This document shows positions 1-11,758 of a DNA stretch of 64,000 bases, one piece after another. Position 1 is the first letter of the stretch; every line of letters begins with the position of its first letter. The notes beneath the pieces are model-generated. The model was given only the letters and a program-made list of their open reading frames with translations, did no database searches and was not told the origin of the DNA. The stretch spans positions 124,001 through 188,000 of the forward strand of contig JAEBUN010000011.1 in NCBI GenBank assembly GCA_023014365.1, given 5' to 3'. The position numbers and the translations under genes are program-made. This DNA is from Lepiota brunneoincarnata (Eukaryota > Basidiomycota > Agaricomycetes > Agaricales > Agaricaceae).

Positions 1-838
1 CCTTATTGTTCTCGTTCCGATAAAAAGCCTGAACCCCATCCTCTCATGGGTCCAGCCACAGACTTGTGTCATTGACAGCTTTCTGTAGTGTCGCAAAGTA
101 CAGTAGAATGACTGCGAACACGCTTCTTGAAAACAAGAACACAAGGGCTGCAGATGCATGCTTCCGATCACGAAAGGATTCAGAGGCTTCCTGCTTATAG
201 GGAACTAGTCGTGCCCAAGGATTTTTGATTGGAACAAGCGTCGCCCTCCCCCGATCTACTTCAAAACCATTGAAGTCGATGATGTTGGAAATGCAAACTC
301 GTCGCGAGTTTCACGGAATGCCGGGGGGTCCAAACGTTGACTACTTGGACCCACTTTCCGGTGTTTCGGCTCCCGATCTTTTTTTTTTCCTTTTTCTCTC
401 TCGATCTCTATGTAAACGGTAGCTAGAATACCAGGACAATTACTCGCTTTTTTATTGTTCCGTATTTACCTTAAATAACGTAGCTCGAATGACTGGCAGC
501 CTCAGTTCTCGCGCATACGAGTCTCTGAGGCTGTGAGTAGCCTATGTTACTTTCTCTTTTATGACTGTTGCTTACAATGCCTGTAGAACGACACTCGTAT
601 TCTAACAGATGAACGCGTGACACTCACGAGATATCCATCTGACATCAACACAGAGGAGCACGAAGTAGAGTTTGATGCAGATGGATAGAGGGACAAAGGA
701 AGAGATGGCACCGGAATTGCTGAAGCCCTCGGAGAGGTCGCTCAGGGTCTGAGTGGAGCGGTGGCAGGGATCATGTAAGAAACCTGGTGAGCCCTTCCTT
801 CCATATCGCCCCTCTCTTTAGCGCAATGGCTAGAATCT

Positions 839-1125
839 TGAACGTCCAGGATGTTCAGTCGAAACGAGGGCTATTCATTTTGGCCACTCACGAGTCGAAC
901 ATCCTGGACGTTCAGTTGTCATGGAGCTATTCACTTGAGTTGTATACCAGGACATTCAGTAATATGGGGTGAGTCACTGGATTACTTGCAAGCTGAGCGT
1001 CCTGGACGTTTCCTTAATCCGGAGCAAATCACTTGCGTTACTTACAGGGTGAACGCCCAGGTCGTTCAGTCGGGACGGGGGCTATCCGTTTGGGTTACCC
1101 ACAGGTTGAACATCCTGGACGTTCG
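839..1125. repeat. Cluster of GAACATCCTGGACGTTC palindromic repeats
   Basis: The core CGTCC(A/T)GGACG-like motif occurs about six times: near 840 (gaacgtccaggatgttcag), 897 (gaacatcctggacgttcag), 947 (degenerate), 995 (gagcgtcctggacgttt), 1051 (gaacgcccaggtcgttcag) and 1108 (gaacatcctggacgttcgg). The first two copies are reverse complements of each other. A longer ~76-bp module (839-915) recurs at 1051-1125 with the same internal 'gggctat(t/c)c..tt' spacer. Function unknown. Confidence 0.7.
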
Positions 1126-1871
1126 GCATGTAACCACCTGCATTCGGACCATCTAGTCAATACCGGTCCAACGGTGCCCATCCCGACCTGCAATTCGGGT
1201 TTGTTCATGAGAAAAGGGTGGGGTCTCTTTTCCTTACCCTTTACCCACCGAACATTCAAGTTTTGACCACCAGCCTCCATGTTATTGCGCGATCTTGGTC
1301 TCGTTGGAATGACCTCCTCAATCCGCATTCAGCGGTGCCCATTGCAACCCGCAACTGGCGTCCGTTCATGATGAAATATCATACTTTCCTCACCTCCACT
1401 CCAACGAACTGCACACTTTCAGCGCACCCGATCCCAGCAAAACAAAGCGACAAATCTGAAAACAACTGGTGGAGCGTGCTACAGAGCCTGATGTCAGGAG
1501 CAAAAGGATATACCTGGAGATCAGACCTATCGTGACTTCGGGGATGATCAGGCAGCTTCTCGGCGGCGCAAACCTGATTGAGGTAAATCCTGACTTGAAA
1601 GAGGGTTGTGCTCTGTTCAGCGGCAGCAGGGAGCATGAGTCGCGATCCCAAGTATGTTTAATTTTACGATTTACTAGTTCAGTTTTCGAATCACTATTTC
1701 CCTTGGGCAGGCCACTGATTTACGTTCTGACGTGTTTGTACATTTGTATAGGCAACGCAAGGATTTCTGTGCTGGCGTTTGACTACTTGTTATAATCTAG
1801 CTCGTTAGTGGCACACTAGCTGTAATCATCCTTGACAAGCTCATTAAGACGGATTAGTGCGGGGAAAATTT

Positions 1872-2063
1872 GTCATTCCGAGGGGGTTCGTAAGGGCCCA
1901 GTATTTTCGGTGCTCTAAGGTCGATGCAGACCTTGTGGGGTACTTACTCAGGGGCGTGTTGTGTGTTTATCTTACTGAACGGCGATACGAGTAATCTATG
2001 AACTACTTAGGGGTGTGGGGAGTGAATATAATGGAAGAGAAGGTGTATCGCGATGCTAACCAT
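1872..2063 (+). repeat. Dispersed repeat, copy 1 (inverted copy near 24.2 kb)
   Basis: It opens with tcattccgagggggttcg, a motif also found at 24031 and, inverted, near 21240. From about 1897 to 2063 it aligns by eye with the reverse complement of 24206-24352. Shared stretches include gcagaccttgtgggg, caggggcgtgttgtgtgt, gagtgaatataatggaagag and gtatcgcgatgctaa. This copy carries about 20 extra bases after 'tgtgtgt'. No reading frame is preserved, so it is probably a non-autonomous mobile element or a relic. Confidence 0.65.
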
Positions 2064-2635
2064 TCTCTCGAGTGAAGGAAGGCAAGATGTACCAGCACGC
2101 CTTGGGTGATCAGTCTCTGGAGTGTGGGAAAGGGTGGTCAGGCCTTATCGTTTGCTTGACCAGACACTGTATCTGTCGTTTTCGATGCATGCCAAGCTCT
2201 TCCTAATTACCTTGTTGCAGCGCGCTGCCCTCCAGTAGTTACAAAATATAGGGAAATCCAGTGGGGCCAGTCAGCTGCGGCTGACTCTACTATGTATCAC
2301 GTAAGAGCCAGTTGAGTTTCTGCTTGATATAATGCTCAAAGTACACCCTGGATTCTTCGGTTCTTATACCTTCTCGTAATCCTCCCTCTCTCTCTTCCCT
2401 ACTTTCTCCGACTTCCTCCTTCCTTCATCACACCCATGCCCGTAAGCTCTTTCTCGCCTTCTCCTCCTTCTTCCGCCTCTTCCTCCTCTTATGTACGCCC
2501 TTTTCATTCTTGCTCCCACTAAGCTCTCATAACTCATCATCATCCCTTTACAAGTTGCCCCCCAAGCTACCCCATGAGGAACAACCCCTCTCCCTCTTCC
2601 AGCAGACCCTGCTCAAGAAAGACAAAGAGTTTTAT

Positions 2636-4012
2636 ATGACTTTCCCTGCAGCCCGCCTCGCTCTCGAGGCCGAATCACACAATAACGCCGGTTTTTCATC
2701 CGGTTGTGGCTTCCAGCTTGCCCATGCCTCGTCGCTCGACGACAAGTCCCTTGACGACATGTCCCTTCAGGCTCACTTTGACTATCTTCATATCAGTAGT
2801 CACCCATTGTCCCCTGCCGCCGCCTCTCAGCTCCCATCTCATGGCCAAGGCACGGACCATCTGACCCATTGGCCAGTCGAGTTTTATGATATTCATATCC
2901 AGGACACTCACCATGCAGTATATGCAGTAAGTGATCTCACTGGATTCTTGAGAATGCCATCTAGGAGCTCAAGGGATAACCTTTAGGTGCCTCCGGCCGC
3001 CCCCTTGAATGTTCAGCATGAGCCGATGGCCACCTCGGTGCTACATATCGCAATATCGGGGTACAATGACTCATATCCAGGAAAGCTGCATCAACAGCAA
3101 CCGCCTTTGCCTGTGATTGACTCTCTGCCCTCTCCTGATTCTTCCTCAGACGCATCAGGCCTGTTCCATAGTGGTCCATCGCTGTACCACACCTCACCTC
3201 AGCAGACATATTACACTCCCACACCTCCTGATACTGCATATGATCCCAGTACCCTCCCCTCTCCCGTTCATCAGGATCCATCGGCCTCCTCTCTCAGTCC
3301 GCCTGTGTTGGTACAGGCGGCTTACAGTTACGAGATGGACTCAGTCAATAGTGTAGCGAACATCAAACCTGAACCTGAACGACCTCAGTATTCTACCGAG
3401 CCAAAGCCTCCTCCTCAGTACGAATCATCTATCCCTCCCTCTCGCAGAAATAGTCATCATCTCACCAACCGATCTCACCGGCGCTACTCGCCTCAGTATA
3501 CTCGTCCCTCCCACTCACCCCACAAATCTGGAGGGAGCAGTAACGCAGGACCGATCTCCAGCATAGGATCTCTGGGCTGGTCGCCATCACTGACATCCAT
3601 CCAAGATGCGGGTGCCACTACCGCCTCCACTAGTGCTGCTGCTCCATCCTCGTCGACATCCACCCTTATCATGACCCGTCGTTCCATGTCTGCACTGACT
3701 CGGATTTCTCCTACAAATGGCGGCACAACGGGTAAAAGTCACTCGGAAAGGAAACGTGCATTAGCTTGTATGTTCTGTAGAAGACGAAAGATTGCCTGTG
3801 GGCCGCCGGTAAAAGACGGCGACGGGATATCGTGCAAGTGCGTATAGCAATTCAATACCCCGCTGGACATTCGCTAACGATTTATTTTTAGTCAATGTCA
3901 AAAGCGTTATCTGCGCTGCGAGTACCCTACTGAGAGCCGTCGTGGAATGCGTAAAAAGTCCACAACCCTCAATATTAAGCCGAATGGTCCCGTCGTTAAC
4001 CGAAAGCGCTAA
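2636..4012 (+). CDS. Zn2Cys6 (GAL4-type) transcription factor
   Basis: Three-exon gene: first exon to 2926, intron 2927-2986, exon 2987-3837, intron 3838-3891, last exon 3892-4012. Joining the last two exons gives the complete binuclear cluster: C-M-F-C, C after RRRKIA, C after GDGIS, C-Q-x-C, C after KRYLR and then EYP. The zinc cluster therefore sits at the C-terminus after a long Ser/Pro/His-rich region, the arrangement of many Agaricomycete C-terminal Zn2Cys6 regulators. A KRK basic patch precedes the cluster. It should be a nuclear DNA-binding regulator; its target is unknown. The first in-frame ATG I can support is 2636, but the frame is open back to about 2510 and a short upstream exon starting at the ATG at 2436 is possible. 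Confidence 0.85.
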
Positions 4013-4535
4013 GAAATTTTTCTTTTTTTTTTCTTTCGCCGTTTCTCTTGTTTTGAACCTTTCGAGCCCAAGCTCAGGGGTTCTTGACTGCAATATCTCC
4101 CTCATCGCCTTGTTTCTCTTTCTTTTTTTTTTTTGCTCTCTCTACTCACTTATCTTGGTCACTGGTTTAATTACTGCTATCTGCCTTCCGCTTCATTCGG
4201 TTTATATTGCAATCTTCACAATTGCTCCATTTACTTGTCGATTTGGGCAGTCGTCATGTGAAGCTACCCAACACTTCTGTTATTGTACCTTTTATCATTT
4301 CTCACTCAATTCATTGTTCTGCTCAATTGACAATGCGGCTTCTCTCATTCTGTTTTCTGAAAACACCATAAACCTGTCTAATACCCAAAATTTCATGTCA
4401 TGGCATCCACGATATACATACACTCTCACTCGCATTTGGGTTGAACCTGTGAGTGGCACCCAATTCATTGTTGATCCATTTGGATTCGGACTTGTCACGC
4501 CGCCCACGTTGTCCTGCACGACCAGAACAAGCAAC
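4013..4535. other. Intergenic: 3' end of regulator gene and promoter of next gene
   Basis: Contains long T-rich tracts (4018-4045, 4118-4132). An open frame of about 200 codons crosses it but is composed of Phe/Leu/Ser from these tracts and overlaps the end of the regulator gene. I see no gene. Confidence 0.5.
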
Positions 4536-5810
4536 ATGAAAGTTGTTGTTACCGGTATGTTCGCGAGTAGCAGTTGCTCTCATGCTTGACATCCAGGACA
4601 GGCGCATCCGGCGTCCTTGGTTCCGCTACTTTCAAGGCCTTTAAAGGGACAAATCATTCCATAGTTGGGCTCGCAAACTTGCGAACAGAAGGAGACCTCG
4701 TGCAGCTTAATCTGATTGACAAGAATGCAGTCGAAAAGGCTTTCAAGGAGCTCAAACCAGATTGTCGGTGCACTTACTGGTCTTGTGAATCCCTCGGGTG
4801 TTCATAGTGCAAAAACAGGGGTCATTCACTGTGCTGCGGAAAGACGTCCTGATGTGGCAGAAAAGGTTTGTCTGTGGCTTACATGGTGCATGTTTTCTGA
4901 TGCACAACGTTCGCCGCCCAGGATCCTCACGGAGCCCAACAAGTAAGGAACAAGAACCCATCCCATGATGTCTGCCAAGCGGCCTAATCTCCCCAGCTCA
5001 ACGCCAATGTGCCTGGTCACCTCGCATCCCTTGCAAAAGACCTCGAGTTCACCCTCGTGCATATCTCTACTGGTATGTAAGAACGTCCAAATATTGCCTA
5101 GAATGGTGAGCTCAAAGGCGGCACGTCTCAGACTACGTTTTCGATGGAACCGCTCCACCTTATGGACCTACATCTCAAACGAATCCTCTCCAGCTATACG
5201 GCCAAACAAAAAGAAATGGAGAAATAGCCGTGACAGCAGCAGCAGGAAACAGAGCTGTCATTCTCAGGGTTCCAGTCTTGTCAGTGCACTTCCCTTCAAG
5301 ACCGCTGTCAGACAATAAAATGCGACTAGATACGGACCAGCCACAAAGAACTCTGACTCAGCCATAAACGTACTTCTCAATGTTGTTCAGGATCAGACGG
5401 GGAAACAGTACAAGATGGATCATTATGCAACCCGGTACCCCACAAATGTCGAGGATATCGCCGGCTTCCTGGTTCGAGTTATAGGTGCGGTCCCCAGTTT
5501 GATAACTTGCTAAGAGGGCTGCGCTTTGACGCGGTGTTGCATAGACCGGAGGAAATCACTTCCACAAGTTTTGCATTATAGCGCCGACGAGCCCTTCACG
5601 AAATATGAAATTTGCCTTGTCTTCGCAAAAATCCTTGGACTACCTCACTCCCGTATCATCCCAGACTCGGATCCTCCAACTGGTGCTGGCGCCACTACTC
5701 GTCCTAGAGACTGTCACCTTTCGACCAAAGAAACGGAGGAGCTAGGTATTGAAGGTGGTCTCGGGCTGTCTCTGTTCGAAGAGTGGTGGACGAGTTATCT
5801 GGGGAGATGA
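4536..5810 (+). CDS. dTDP-4-dehydrorhamnose reductase / MAT2B-like short-chain reductase
   Basis: Multi-exon gene rebuilt from splice signals: 4536-4554, 4602-4763, 4819-4866, 4922-4942, 4997-5072, 5132 onward and a last exon to 5810. The product starts [18 protein letters not shown], a Rossmann GxxGxxG NAD(P)-binding loop. It then has [34 protein letters not shown] and the Y-G-Q-T-K catalytic YxxxK. It ends with an EPFTKYEI segment and a C-terminal RPRDCHLS motif. That order is characteristic of the RmlD family branch that includes the methionine adenosyltransferase regulatory beta subunit. In fungi the likely role is modulating S-adenosylmethionine synthesis, or an uncharacterised nucleotide-sugar reductase activity. 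Cytosolic; no signal peptide or TM segment. Confidence 0.85.
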
Positions 5811-6125
5811 CCAAGCTCTCAGAGAGGTAAGAAACCTGGAAGAAGTATTTTGGCTACGTGTGTACATGTCTTGAATACAATTGTTGGAACGATTCAACAG
5901 GCTGAATCAATGAAGCTTCATGCCTCACTGCAACAATGACTCAATCCAGATAGATTAGTTGCCATGGTTTGGTGACAATCGTAAGATCATGTGAGCGTGC
6001 GCTAGGTTGTAATATATAGCAAGAGACGGCACTGGTGCTGATGTATTGATGCAGAGTCTGACAGCGCCTATAGTTGTATTTATACTCCGGTGAGCGATGG
6101 CTCCGACTTTCAACTCTGGTTTGCG

Positions 6126-7868
6126 ATGACCATTTTCTCCTCTAGTGAGCTCAAAATCCCCGCAAATGCGCTAGACCAGGACCCGTACAAGGATCTCCTT
6201 CAGGGAGCACGAAACGCTACGACCCTTTTGATTGCGCTGTTCTCATGGTTTGGTAAGGTATCTCTATAAAACTTGGCAAGCGTGTACTCACTTATCGCTC
6301 TTTTAGCATACGAATATTGTATAACTTTCAGCGAGGAGGTGGGCGTGTGTACCATGTTCCTATGTCCAAGTTTTGTTTACCGTTCCCCTCAAAGCTGGAG
6401 TTTTATTGGAAGGACAGGGAATGGACAAAGGGAAGGGGGATATCCCTCGCTGTACGTCCACTACCTTACGTTGTAGACATGCTCGCTGCGCAAGACCGGC
6501 TCACCTTCGGCTAGAATCGTTACTCAACGTGGCTTGGCCTGATGTGAGTCTCCTCGGGTTTCTTGCCGGTGATGCTTACCAACCTTTGTGTTGCAGTGCT
6601 TCATTGTATGGTGAGGGGAGATGCTTGACAGCCCCATTCTAATACGTTTATTCGACTTTCTATAGTGGCATTGGTGCCAAACCCAACCCTTGAAGTACGT
6701 CTTTCGGATGGTGTCCTGTCCAATCTGGCTGTTGATCGCTTGAACTCTCATCTCTAGATGTACTGTTGCTCCCGCGTGTTATGTTATGCCCATTCAAACC
6801 TATTTTCAGCTGCACACGGAGTATCCACGTCTTGTTCATTTCACATCTCTTGTGCCTTGGTGTGGGACAAGGTACGACTCATTCGCGTTGACAGCTTTTT
6901 GCAACTCAACCTCTCCACCACTGGACTCTGCAGCTTTGCTCGCTAACAGATTCTGGAACATTTTTGAGTACCGGCCCTTTATCAGGCTCAGTATAGTAAT
7001 GGGCCTAGTCTTCTCAGTAGTGCTCTCCCTGGTCATCCTGTCAATATCCACTAAGAGCCTAACAATTCTTACACTAACCGAGGTATCCTCCGACACTCCT
7101 ATCCGGGCCGGCTGCAAAGCTCACCCTCCGGGGATCTTCTGGTCAACATATGCGCCCGCGTTGATCTTCCATGTGAGCCCCTCTGACCGTCTTCAATGCG
7201 ACCCATTGATTGATGTCGTTTTTTTAATATAAACAAAGTCCTACCTATATGCATTATCAATCTACGAAACGGTGCTAGGTTGGGAGTATTGGGACCTGTC
7301 ACGAGCAACAAGGAAAATATTCTGGGAGTGAGTGAAAATGTCGAAAATATCTGCTCCTCAAACGACTGATGCCCCATCACAGCGGCAATGGCATCTATTT
7401 CGTCGTACCAGGTCCCTGTTCATTGGACATCTGTCCGACTCTCTGCTCATCCAAGTTGTTTCACAGTTACCCTCGTTATTACAATGATCTTATCATCCGA
7501 GACTCGTCTACATTTGGTACGTTTACACCATTCTGTCACTCCCAAGCCCACCAAATGACATGTCCAAACATAGCTCAGTATTCCTACTACCTTTTCTCCG
7601 TAAGCCGTCCCGTGCCGTCCTCGTATCCCGTCTTTTAACTTGAAACTTCAGTATTGCCATCATACCTACATCGATCACCCTCAACCGCATCGGCCTCAGC
7701 ACAAAGCGAATGCTGACAAGCGAAGAGAACAGAGGCGTTGGAGAGGTGTCCGTGTTCAACGCCATAGAACTGGTTCGGATCGAGACCCCTGAACGACGTC
7801 GAATGGGACTTCCTTTCAAGTTGCAGTTTGCGCATTGGAGCAAGACATCAGCATGGATAGAGGCCTAA
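6126..7868 (+). CDS. Multi-pass membrane protein, DUF6533-like
   Basis: The ATG at 6126 opens MTIFSSSELKIPANALDQ in frame through 'TTLLIALFSWF', so no intron is needed there. Many short introns follow. Exon pieces read AYEYCITFSEE, LEFYWKDREWTKG, a tryptophan-rich hydrophobic helix, 'SIYETVLGWEYWDLSRA' and 'YNDLIIRDSSTF'. The end is a soluble tail with SVFNAIELVRIETPER and terminal WSKTSAWIEA. The initial (A)YEY-x-ITF...E pattern followed by a W-containing loop matches the N-terminal helix of DUF6533, an Agaricomycete-expanded integral membrane family of unknown function. About seven helices are expected. I could not fix every exon boundary; the internal exons between 6440 and 7600 are approximate. 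Confidence 0.65.
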
Positions 7869-8957
7869 AAGTAGTCTTATGATAACCGCCCCCGCTCCTG
7901 CCCGGAGGCCACAACAGACAACAACGGGTCGGGAGTGGAACGTCCTAGTGAATGGGGAGCGGACATCCCTCGGACTCAGGTTTGATTCCATCGGTCCCAC
8001 ACCCAGCTCGACACCCGATTGCGTCTAGACGAGGTCTTCCCGCGTTTGCGGGTCTTTCTCCCTCTCTTTTTGTCGGGACTTATAGCCTTAGAGATATCTG
8101 GGACGGCATGTCCAAGTTGTAGGGTGATCGAAGGGAGTCCTGCTCGCCCTTGACCCCTCCTGTAACCAATTGCGGGGAGATAGTTATCCCATATTTTAAT
8201 TTATTGCCCTGACTTATGTTATCACACGATTACTTTCATGTCCACTCCGTCTATTTCGCACCTTTAATGTGCAGCTAGAGGGGAGACGGTGTCGTTGGGT
8301 GAAATGTCTGTGGGTATCATCAATCAAAATTCGAGCAAAACGCGGCCGAAGTACATCAGAGACGTTGATGTATGTATGATGAACAACTATGATATAAGGA
8401 AGAGCCACCACCATCTGCAAACGCCACTACTCACCTGTTCACTCCAGGGCACCGGATATCACCTTTTAATGGCCATGACGCGGGGGTTGACCTCGATAGA
8501 TGATCATATTATATAGAGGACACAGAGCGGGGCAAACGTATTACTTGTGAGAAAAGAATATATGTTGAACATATGGGGAGGAAGAGCGAGGAACGCGAAC
8601 GTGAGAGGAAAATGCGCAAAACGCAATTAGAGAATCACGGATGCACAACATCAGACTCATGCCTCGACAAACTGAGCTGAAAGAGTGATGATGCCAAATA
8701 TAGTTCGGACAAGGACTGATCTCTAAGGATGGCTAAGAAAACAACAGTTGCCAGTGAAGGAAACCTATATCCCATCTTGGAAAAAAGAAATGCCCTACAG
8801 TAGTATTATATGAATACGAATGGGGGTGCAGCATCAGTACACTAAATAATGATGGCCAGGGGATAAACAGTCGTGTGGGCCCTGTCTAATATGTGTATAT
8901 GCCATTTGTGTAAATTGTCCAAAATTGTCCAGCATCTTCTTTGATCGAAGAAGTCCT
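7869..8957. other. Intergenic, convergent gene ends
   Basis: It lies between the 3' end of the membrane-protein gene and the 3' end of the minus-strand transporter. Only short overlapping frames are present. A ggtttgattcc B-box-like sequence at about 7979-7989 does not sit in a foldable tRNA. I see no gene. Confidence 0.5.
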
Positions 8958-10170
8958 TTATTTCCCTCCCGATGTCTTGAATGGGATATGCCCCGTAAGA
9001 GCGATGGAGTATCCTGAAGTTTGCAACTAGTCAGGTCCTGCTGAGGCAAGGAGGGACTTAGCTGCTTACCAAACACCTGCAAAGGTGTTATCTCGCTGCC
9101 AAAGATTAGGACGGAGCCTGTAATGAGGAGAATATCCTGTGGTGAAGGATCCGATCAGAGAAGTCAAACCGATCACGTGCATCAAAGAATCTCACCTTGA
9201 ATACACCAGCGAGAGTTAACACCAGGCCGCTCCCAGCGCCGACGAGGAAGACAGCGGCAACGTTCAGGAGGAAGGCGATGGCTGCATTGCTCAAAAGAAC
9301 GGCCGCACCGAGCCTAGGCAGTTCGTAGAATGGAGCCAATCCTTCGGTGAAGGGTAGAAAAACAAGGTTGATGGCGGCACAGACGGGAGCATAATAATGT
9401 AGCGCACCAAGGGGTCCATCTTGAGATTGTGGAGGAGAACTTGGATCATTACAAGCCTTGAGGCTTCAAACTGAGTGGAAATCAGTGTTCGGTCAACCCA
9501 AGGTGTAGACGCCGAACATATACAGCGACAGCGGCGGCTTGGGTCAGGAAGCCTATCAAATTAAAGCGCAATTCCCCATGGGATGCAAGAGCGACACCGG
9601 ACGAGATCATGAAGACGATGACTGCGAGTTTCTTGTTGGGTTCCTGAAGGCGGAACGACCATGAGATCAACAGGATCGCGACGGGAGTGAAAGCCTGCCA
9701 AGGTATCAGCATTGGATGTGTGAAAATGGTTCAGCACCGACCTTGAGCATCTGAATGTAAGAGACACTAAGATAGAGGTATGCGGTATTGCTCAGAATAA
9801 GGCTCCCTGAGAACAAGAGGCCAATAGGAAGGATGGACTTGGTGAACATATCCTTCGTCATATGCACGTCCTTGGCACCAGTGAGGAGATTCGTCGTCCG
9901 CTGTAGCACGCGTGTTCCGATGGTTGCAAAGACAAGATGCCATGTGACGAGAAAGACAGGGTATTGGAAGTTGAGGGTGTTGTAGAGGTAGTTGTTGTAG
10001 ATAATGACCGAGGAACTAAGGGCAATCCATATAGGAATGATGGCTGCTGTGGTGACCTTCTTTTTGGACTGGGTTGCAGAAACAGGGGTAGGGAGCGACG
10101 ACTGAGTGCCCTCATAGGGCTTTGTATCGAGTTGAAGGATGGGTTGCTGCTTCTCGTCGGCAGGGCTCAT
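8958..10170 (-). CDS. Triose-phosphate transporter-family (nucleotide-sugar) transporter
   Basis: The minus-strand start at 10170 gives a ~45-residue polar N-terminus, then hydrophobic segments: IIPIWIALSSSVIIYNNYLY, the 'FLVTWHLVFATIGTRVL' helix, 'GLLFSGSLILSNTAYLYL', 'SYIQMLKAFTPVAILLISW', 'LQEPNKKLAVIVFMISSG' and, after further introns, 'LLSNAAIAFLLNVAAVFLV' and DILLITGSVLIFGSEITPLQ. The last exon gives GYSIALTGHIPFKT with a stop at 8958. The Y-L-(S/N)-V-SYIQMLKA-TPV block and the SGV-ALASHGE segment are typical of the TPT/DUF250 branch of the drug/metabolite transporter superfamily. These are Golgi or ER antiporters for nucleotide sugars or sugar phosphates; the substrate cannot be read from sequence. 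At least four introns. It shares a divergent promoter with the RNase H gene. Confidence 0.88.
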
Positions 10171-10691
10171 GCTTGAAGAGGATGTAGGGAGGGGGTGTAA
10201 GGCGGACGATTAAAAAGTGCGGATGTGAACAAAAAAGAAGTAAGAGGGTGAAGGCTAATGGAAGTATGATGAGCGCGTCAAAGAGCGGAAGGCAGTGTGT
10301 GCACTGACAACGTATGGGTTTGGGTGGTGGTATGTGTAAAGGAAGCCTCGTGGCGTTTCCCGGAAGGGTGGGAGGTGGAAGGAGATGGAATTTGACGTTG
10401 TGCCCTGCGGCGAACAAATCAAGCCCTTGCCCTTCTCGGCTCGGCTGTTGGCATCAAAGCTTCCGTCCCAATCATGTATGTACAGTACATACACTACAAG
10501 TAACAACCGAGCCCGCATAGACGCACGCACCCCCATGGCCGATCCTTGACCAGCCGAGAAATGCAGTCTTCCATCTTTGGCCTTGCAATGGAATGGATGA
10601 TAAATCGAACCGCGTTTGTTTCAAATCTCATTCCGTTTCTCCTTTTCTTCCCTACAAACACTCTCACCACACCCATCTTGTGTCCTGCCCA
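10171..10691. promoter_or_regulatory. Divergent promoter region, transporter / RNase H gene
   Basis: This ~520-bp spacer separates the start of the minus-strand transporter from the plus-strand RNase H gene and must hold both promoters. The half near the transporter is purine-rich on the plus strand (CT-rich in the direction of that gene). CT-rich tracts near 10635-10660 precede the RNase H gene. No definite TATA box is seen. Confidence 0.45.
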
Positions 10692-11304
10692 ATGAGTGGA
10701 CAAACGTACCAGCCCCCCCCGTGTCAACAATCCTACTCCTGCTGGCGTAGTCTGCACCCTTGATGGTGCAGACTTTTCTAATCTCAAACAACGGCTCTAC
10801 CGACCAGATGGAATCTCCTTCATTGGCAGAGGTCGTGGCATCGCTATCTTCATCGATGGTGCATGTACCGGGAACGGCAGACCCGATGCCAAAGCCGGAA
10901 TGGGTGTCTTCTTTGGTCCCGGGTCTCAACACAACATCAGACAGCCACTATTGCGCGGACCACGGACCAACCAGCGTGCAGAAATTTGCGCCGCAATTCT
11001 GGCATTGCGGAAGGTTCGCGACCTTTTGATCCTGGGACGGTTGCATACGAAACACCTTGCGTTGATATCTGACTCGGCGTATCTCGTCAAGGCCATGACA
11101 GCCTGGGTGTATAGATGGCGGAAGAACGGTTGGAGGGACGTTAACGAAGAAATTGTGACCAACCGGCTGGACTTCATGGAACTAGATGGTCTGATTGAGG
11201 AACTGAGGGCAAGGGGTGTTCGTGTGCGACTTTGGTGTGTTGACAGGGAACATAACTTGCGTGCAGATAAGTTGGCGAGAGCCGCGGCAAAGTCTTGTTA
11301 TTAA
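10692..11304 (+). CDS. RNase H-domain protein
   Basis: The frame ending at 11304 encodes an RNase H fold: IAIFIDGACTGNGRPDAKAG (first catalytic Asp, glycine-rich strand), RTNQRAEICAAILAL (catalytic Glu), LALISDSAYLVKAM (second Asp) and a late HNLRADKLA (fourth acidic residue). All four DEDD positions are present, so it should cleave RNA in RNA-DNA hybrids. The N-terminal hybrid-binding domain of classical fungal RNase H1 is not seen. The start is uncertain. The ATG at 10692 is one base out of frame with the domain. This could be resolved by a short intron, by an error in the eight-C run at 10713-10720, or by a later start. Divergent neighbour of the transporter gene. Confidence 0.8.
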
Positions 11305-11758
11305 TTACTATCAAGGTGAGTGGCTCGCTAATTCCCGTTCCCTCTGGCCTAAACTCCTATTGTTTTTCTTGCAGCCTCGATCCATGAGCTGGATAGTAGT
11401 CTCTATGCTGACGGCCCAGGAGGATCCTCCCGTTATTAGGAAGAACTAGAAACACCATATAAAGCATCAACTCGTTTGTATCTTTCGCCTCTAGAGACAC
11501 GGTACCTTAAGTGCGATTTCGCAAGCGAAGGCATTCGTCTCAGTCGCGCAAGAAATTTGTACCTTGACCTGGGTTAATCCAATTCCCCACGCCAACTCGG
11601 AGACGCGACATATGTGGGTCGAAGTCAACCGTATCCGCTGACCCAGGGAACTAAATTCCCCAGGATAGTATAGATGGCAATATAAGGCGACGAACTCGGC
11701 GACCTGCAGCACACATGCCACCAGTGACCCCTATATTTGTATATACCCTATTTCAAAG

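Larger units (their letters stand above)
1..2435. other. Gene-poor left flank
   Basis: I see no supportable gene here. The open frames are short, overlap on both strands and lack protein-like composition. The stretch contains a cluster of palindromic repeats (839-1125), a degenerate two-copy segment (about 1168-1265 and 1335-1410, both opening with cggtgcccat and later gttcatga), and a dispersed repeat (1872-2063) that recurs inverted near 24.2 kb. The last 100 bases are a pyrimidine-rich CT/TCC tract, typical of a fungal promoter or 5' leader, ahead of the Zn2Cys6 gene. Confidence 0.5.

Noticed and set aside
3942..4589. 215-codon plus-strand frame downstream of the Zn2Cys6 gene
   Set aside because: It overlaps the last exon and then runs through T-rich tracts giving Phe/Leu/Ser. 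It also overlaps the first exon of the MAT2B-like gene in another frame.
7960..8000. tRNA-like B-box ggtttgattcc
   Set aside because: No matching acceptor stem or A-box at the right distance.
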